A stretch of 51,636 nt of DNA from positions 1-51,636 of the forward strand of contig JAUHVR010000026.1 of NCBI GenBank assembly GCA_030424865.1, written 5' to 3'. This DNA is from Alphaproteobacteria bacterium (GTDB lineage: Bacteria > Pseudomonadota > Alphaproteobacteria > Rhodobacterales > Rhodobacteraceae). The notes below the pieces were generated by a model. That model worked only from the letters and a program-made list of their open reading frames with translations. It was not told the origin of the DNA and made no database searches. Position 1 is the first letter of the stretch. Each line of letters begins with the position of its first letter. Below, piece after piece: positions 50,741-51,636 of this stretch. Both the position numbers and the translations under genes were made by a program.

Positions 50741-51445
50741 ATGGCCGACCTTTGGGCGGGGCTGAGCCAGGCGTTCTGGATGGTCCTGACATTCGATGCA
50801 GAGTTGCTAGAGATCTCGGCCCGGTCGCTGCAGGTGACGCTGGGCGCGCTGGCCTTGGCCTGCCTGATCGCCATGCCGCTGGCCGCCTTTCTGGCGGTCC
50901 GCCGGTTCCGCTGGCGGCGCGCGGTGATCGCCGTGCTGAACGCGCTGATGGGCCTGCCGCCGGTGGTCGTCGGGCTGATCGTCTATGTCATGCTGTCGCG
51001 CTCTGGCCCCCTGGGCGTGCTGGGGCTCTTGTTCACGCCCACCGCGATGGTCATCGCGCAGGTCATCATCATCGTGCCGCTGATCGCCAGCATCGCGCAC
51101 CAGTCGCTGCGCGATCTCTGGCAGGAATATCACGACCTGCTGATCTCGATGAATGTCACGCAATGGCAGAAGGTGCGCACGCTGCTGTGGGACGCGCGCC
51201 GGGCGCTGCTGACGGCCGCCCTGGCGGGCTTTGGCCGTGCGATTGGCGAGGTCGGCGCGATCATGATCGTCGGCGGCAACATCGACCACGCGACGCGCGT
51301 GCTGACGACGGCCATCGCGCTGGAAACCGGCAAGGGCGACTTTGCGCTGGCGCTGGCACTGGGGTTCGTACTGATCGGCCTCGCGGTGTCCGTCAACCTG
51401 ATGATCCACTGGCTGGGCCGCACCGAACGGGAGGGCCGCTGGTGA
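50741..51445 (+). CDS. tupB: Tungstate ABC transporter permease TupB
   Basis: A 234-residue inner-membrane permease with about five helices and the EAA loop that docks TupC (AGFGRAIGEVGAIMIVGGNI, about 164-183). The pattern LPPVVVGLIVYVMLSRSGPLG and FTPTAMVIAQVIIIVPLIASI is typical of TupB rather than ModB or CysT permeases. It opens the tupBCA operon, and its stop overlaps the GTG start of tupC by 4 bp. The promoter must lie in 50626-50740; I see no certain operator there. Confidence 0.93.
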   Translation: MADLWAGLSQAFWMVLTFDAELLEISARSLQVTLGALALACLIAMPLAAFLAVRRFRWRRAVIAVLNALMGLPPVVVGLIVYVMLSRSGPLGVLGLLFTPTAMVIAQVIIIVPLIASIAHQSLRDLWQEYHDLLISMNVTQWQKVRTLLWDARRALLTAALAGFGRAIGEVGAIMIVGGNIDHATRVLTTAIALETGKGDFALALALGFVLIGLAVSVNLMIHWLGRTEREGRW

Positions 51446-51636
51446 GCGATCTTTTCCCCCTGAAGGTGCGCGGCGCCAGCACGCGGCGGCGGGGCAAGGC
51501 GCTGGTCGGGCCGGTCGATCTGGATCTGGACGGGCAGGGGACCTGCGTGGTGATCGGGCCGAACGGCTCCGGCAAGACCTCGCTTCTGACGCTGCTGCAC
51601 GGCACGGCGCGGCTCAGTTCCGGCAGCATCGACTGG
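51442..51636 (+). CDS. tupC: Tungstate ABC transporter ATP-binding protein TupC (5' part, continues at base 2 across the junction)
   Basis: The gene starts with GTG at 51442, overlapping the tupB stop, and runs off the window end in frame with base 2 once the 127-bp overlap is merged. This piece encodes MSDLFPLKVRGASTRRRGKA and the strands leading to the Walker A motif. See the entry at 2-646 for the full protein. Confidence 0.92.
   Translation, partial: MSDLFPLKVRGASTRRRGKALVGPVDLDLDGQGTCVVIGPNGSGKTSLLTLLHGTARLSSGSIDW
51510..51636. repeat. Terminal overlap: second copy of the 127-bp end repeat
   Basis: Identical to bases 1-127; see that entry. Confidence 0.95.

Noticed and set aside
1-51636. 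CRISPR array, tRNA, rRNA or intact insertion sequence
   Set aside because: No regularly spaced short repeats other than the iterons, no cloverleaf or rRNA sequence, and no complete transposase with terminal inverted repeats were seen.

Overview
The window reads as one complete circular plasmid of a roseobacter-like alphaproteobacterium (Rhodobacteraceae). Bases 1-127 are identical to 51510-51636, so the molecule closes on itself at about 51,509 bp and the tungstate-transport ATPase gene tupC runs across the artificial ends. The backbone lies at 46.7-50.6 kb: a RepB-family initiator, an iteron-bearing origin (GTAAG cores at a 22-bp period), and parA and parB, followed by two 20-bp palindromes that are good centromere (parS) candidates. 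I see no relaxase, conjugation genes, intact transposase, tRNA, rRNA or CRISPR array. The high G+C content, the RepB/ParAB replicon and the DUF3305/DUF3306/DUF6505/DUF6494 genes support the taxonomic call, which is an inference from gene content.

The plasmid is built around formate oxidation. (1) tupB-tupC-tupA (50.7 kb across the junction to 1.4 kb) imports tungstate. (2) A Tat-exported, membrane-anchored formate dehydrogenase of the FDH3 type occupies 2.4-19.7 kb. On the minus strand are an accessory set (DUF6505, a lipoate/biotin-ligase-like DUF4444 protein, an Mrp/NBP35 ATPase, DUF6494) and a large polyferredoxin. On the plus strand are a TupA-like/cytochrome c fusion, DUF3305, DUF3306, a TorD-type chaperone, a small Tat-signal protein, the catalytic subunit, the four-cluster beta subunit, a TPR protein, an FKBP isomerase, the cytochrome b gamma subunit, a WD40/cytochrome c fusion, a 41-residue membrane protein and an NtrC-like response regulator lacking GAFTGA. 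(3) A cytoplasmic NAD-linked formate dehydrogenase (Fdh1A plus a fused NuoE-NuoF Fdh1B), like the tungsten enzyme FDH1 of Methylorubrum, is at 36.2-40.7 kb, preceded by an OxyR-like LysR regulator with inverted repeats at both promoters. A membrane histidine kinase at 44.4-46.4 kb is the only kinase present and may serve the response regulator. Inferred logic: tungstate is taken up, inserted into two dehydrogenases, and formate electrons go to NAD in the cytoplasm and to cytochromes in the periplasm. I find no fdhD and no molybdopterin-synthesis genes, so cofactor synthesis and sulfuration must come from the host chromosome.

From 19.8 to 36.1 kb lies a mosaic accessory region, partly of lower G+C: a flavin-binding PPOX-type protein, a LysR/SRPBCC pair, two alpha/beta hydrolases, a GNAT acetyltransferase, a decayed metallo-hydrolase, two sulfotransferase-like proteins, a TetR regulator beside a homocysteine methyltransferase, a reductive-dehalogenase-like corrinoid/iron-sulfur protein, a LuxR regulator with an NTF2-like domain, and a periplasmic ClpP-like protein with an SH3 tail. 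Long non-coding gaps with degenerate direct repeats separate them, suggesting piecemeal acquisition. From 41.9 to 44.4 kb are three tiny genes (two of the DUF465 type), a second LysR regulator and a methyltransferase.
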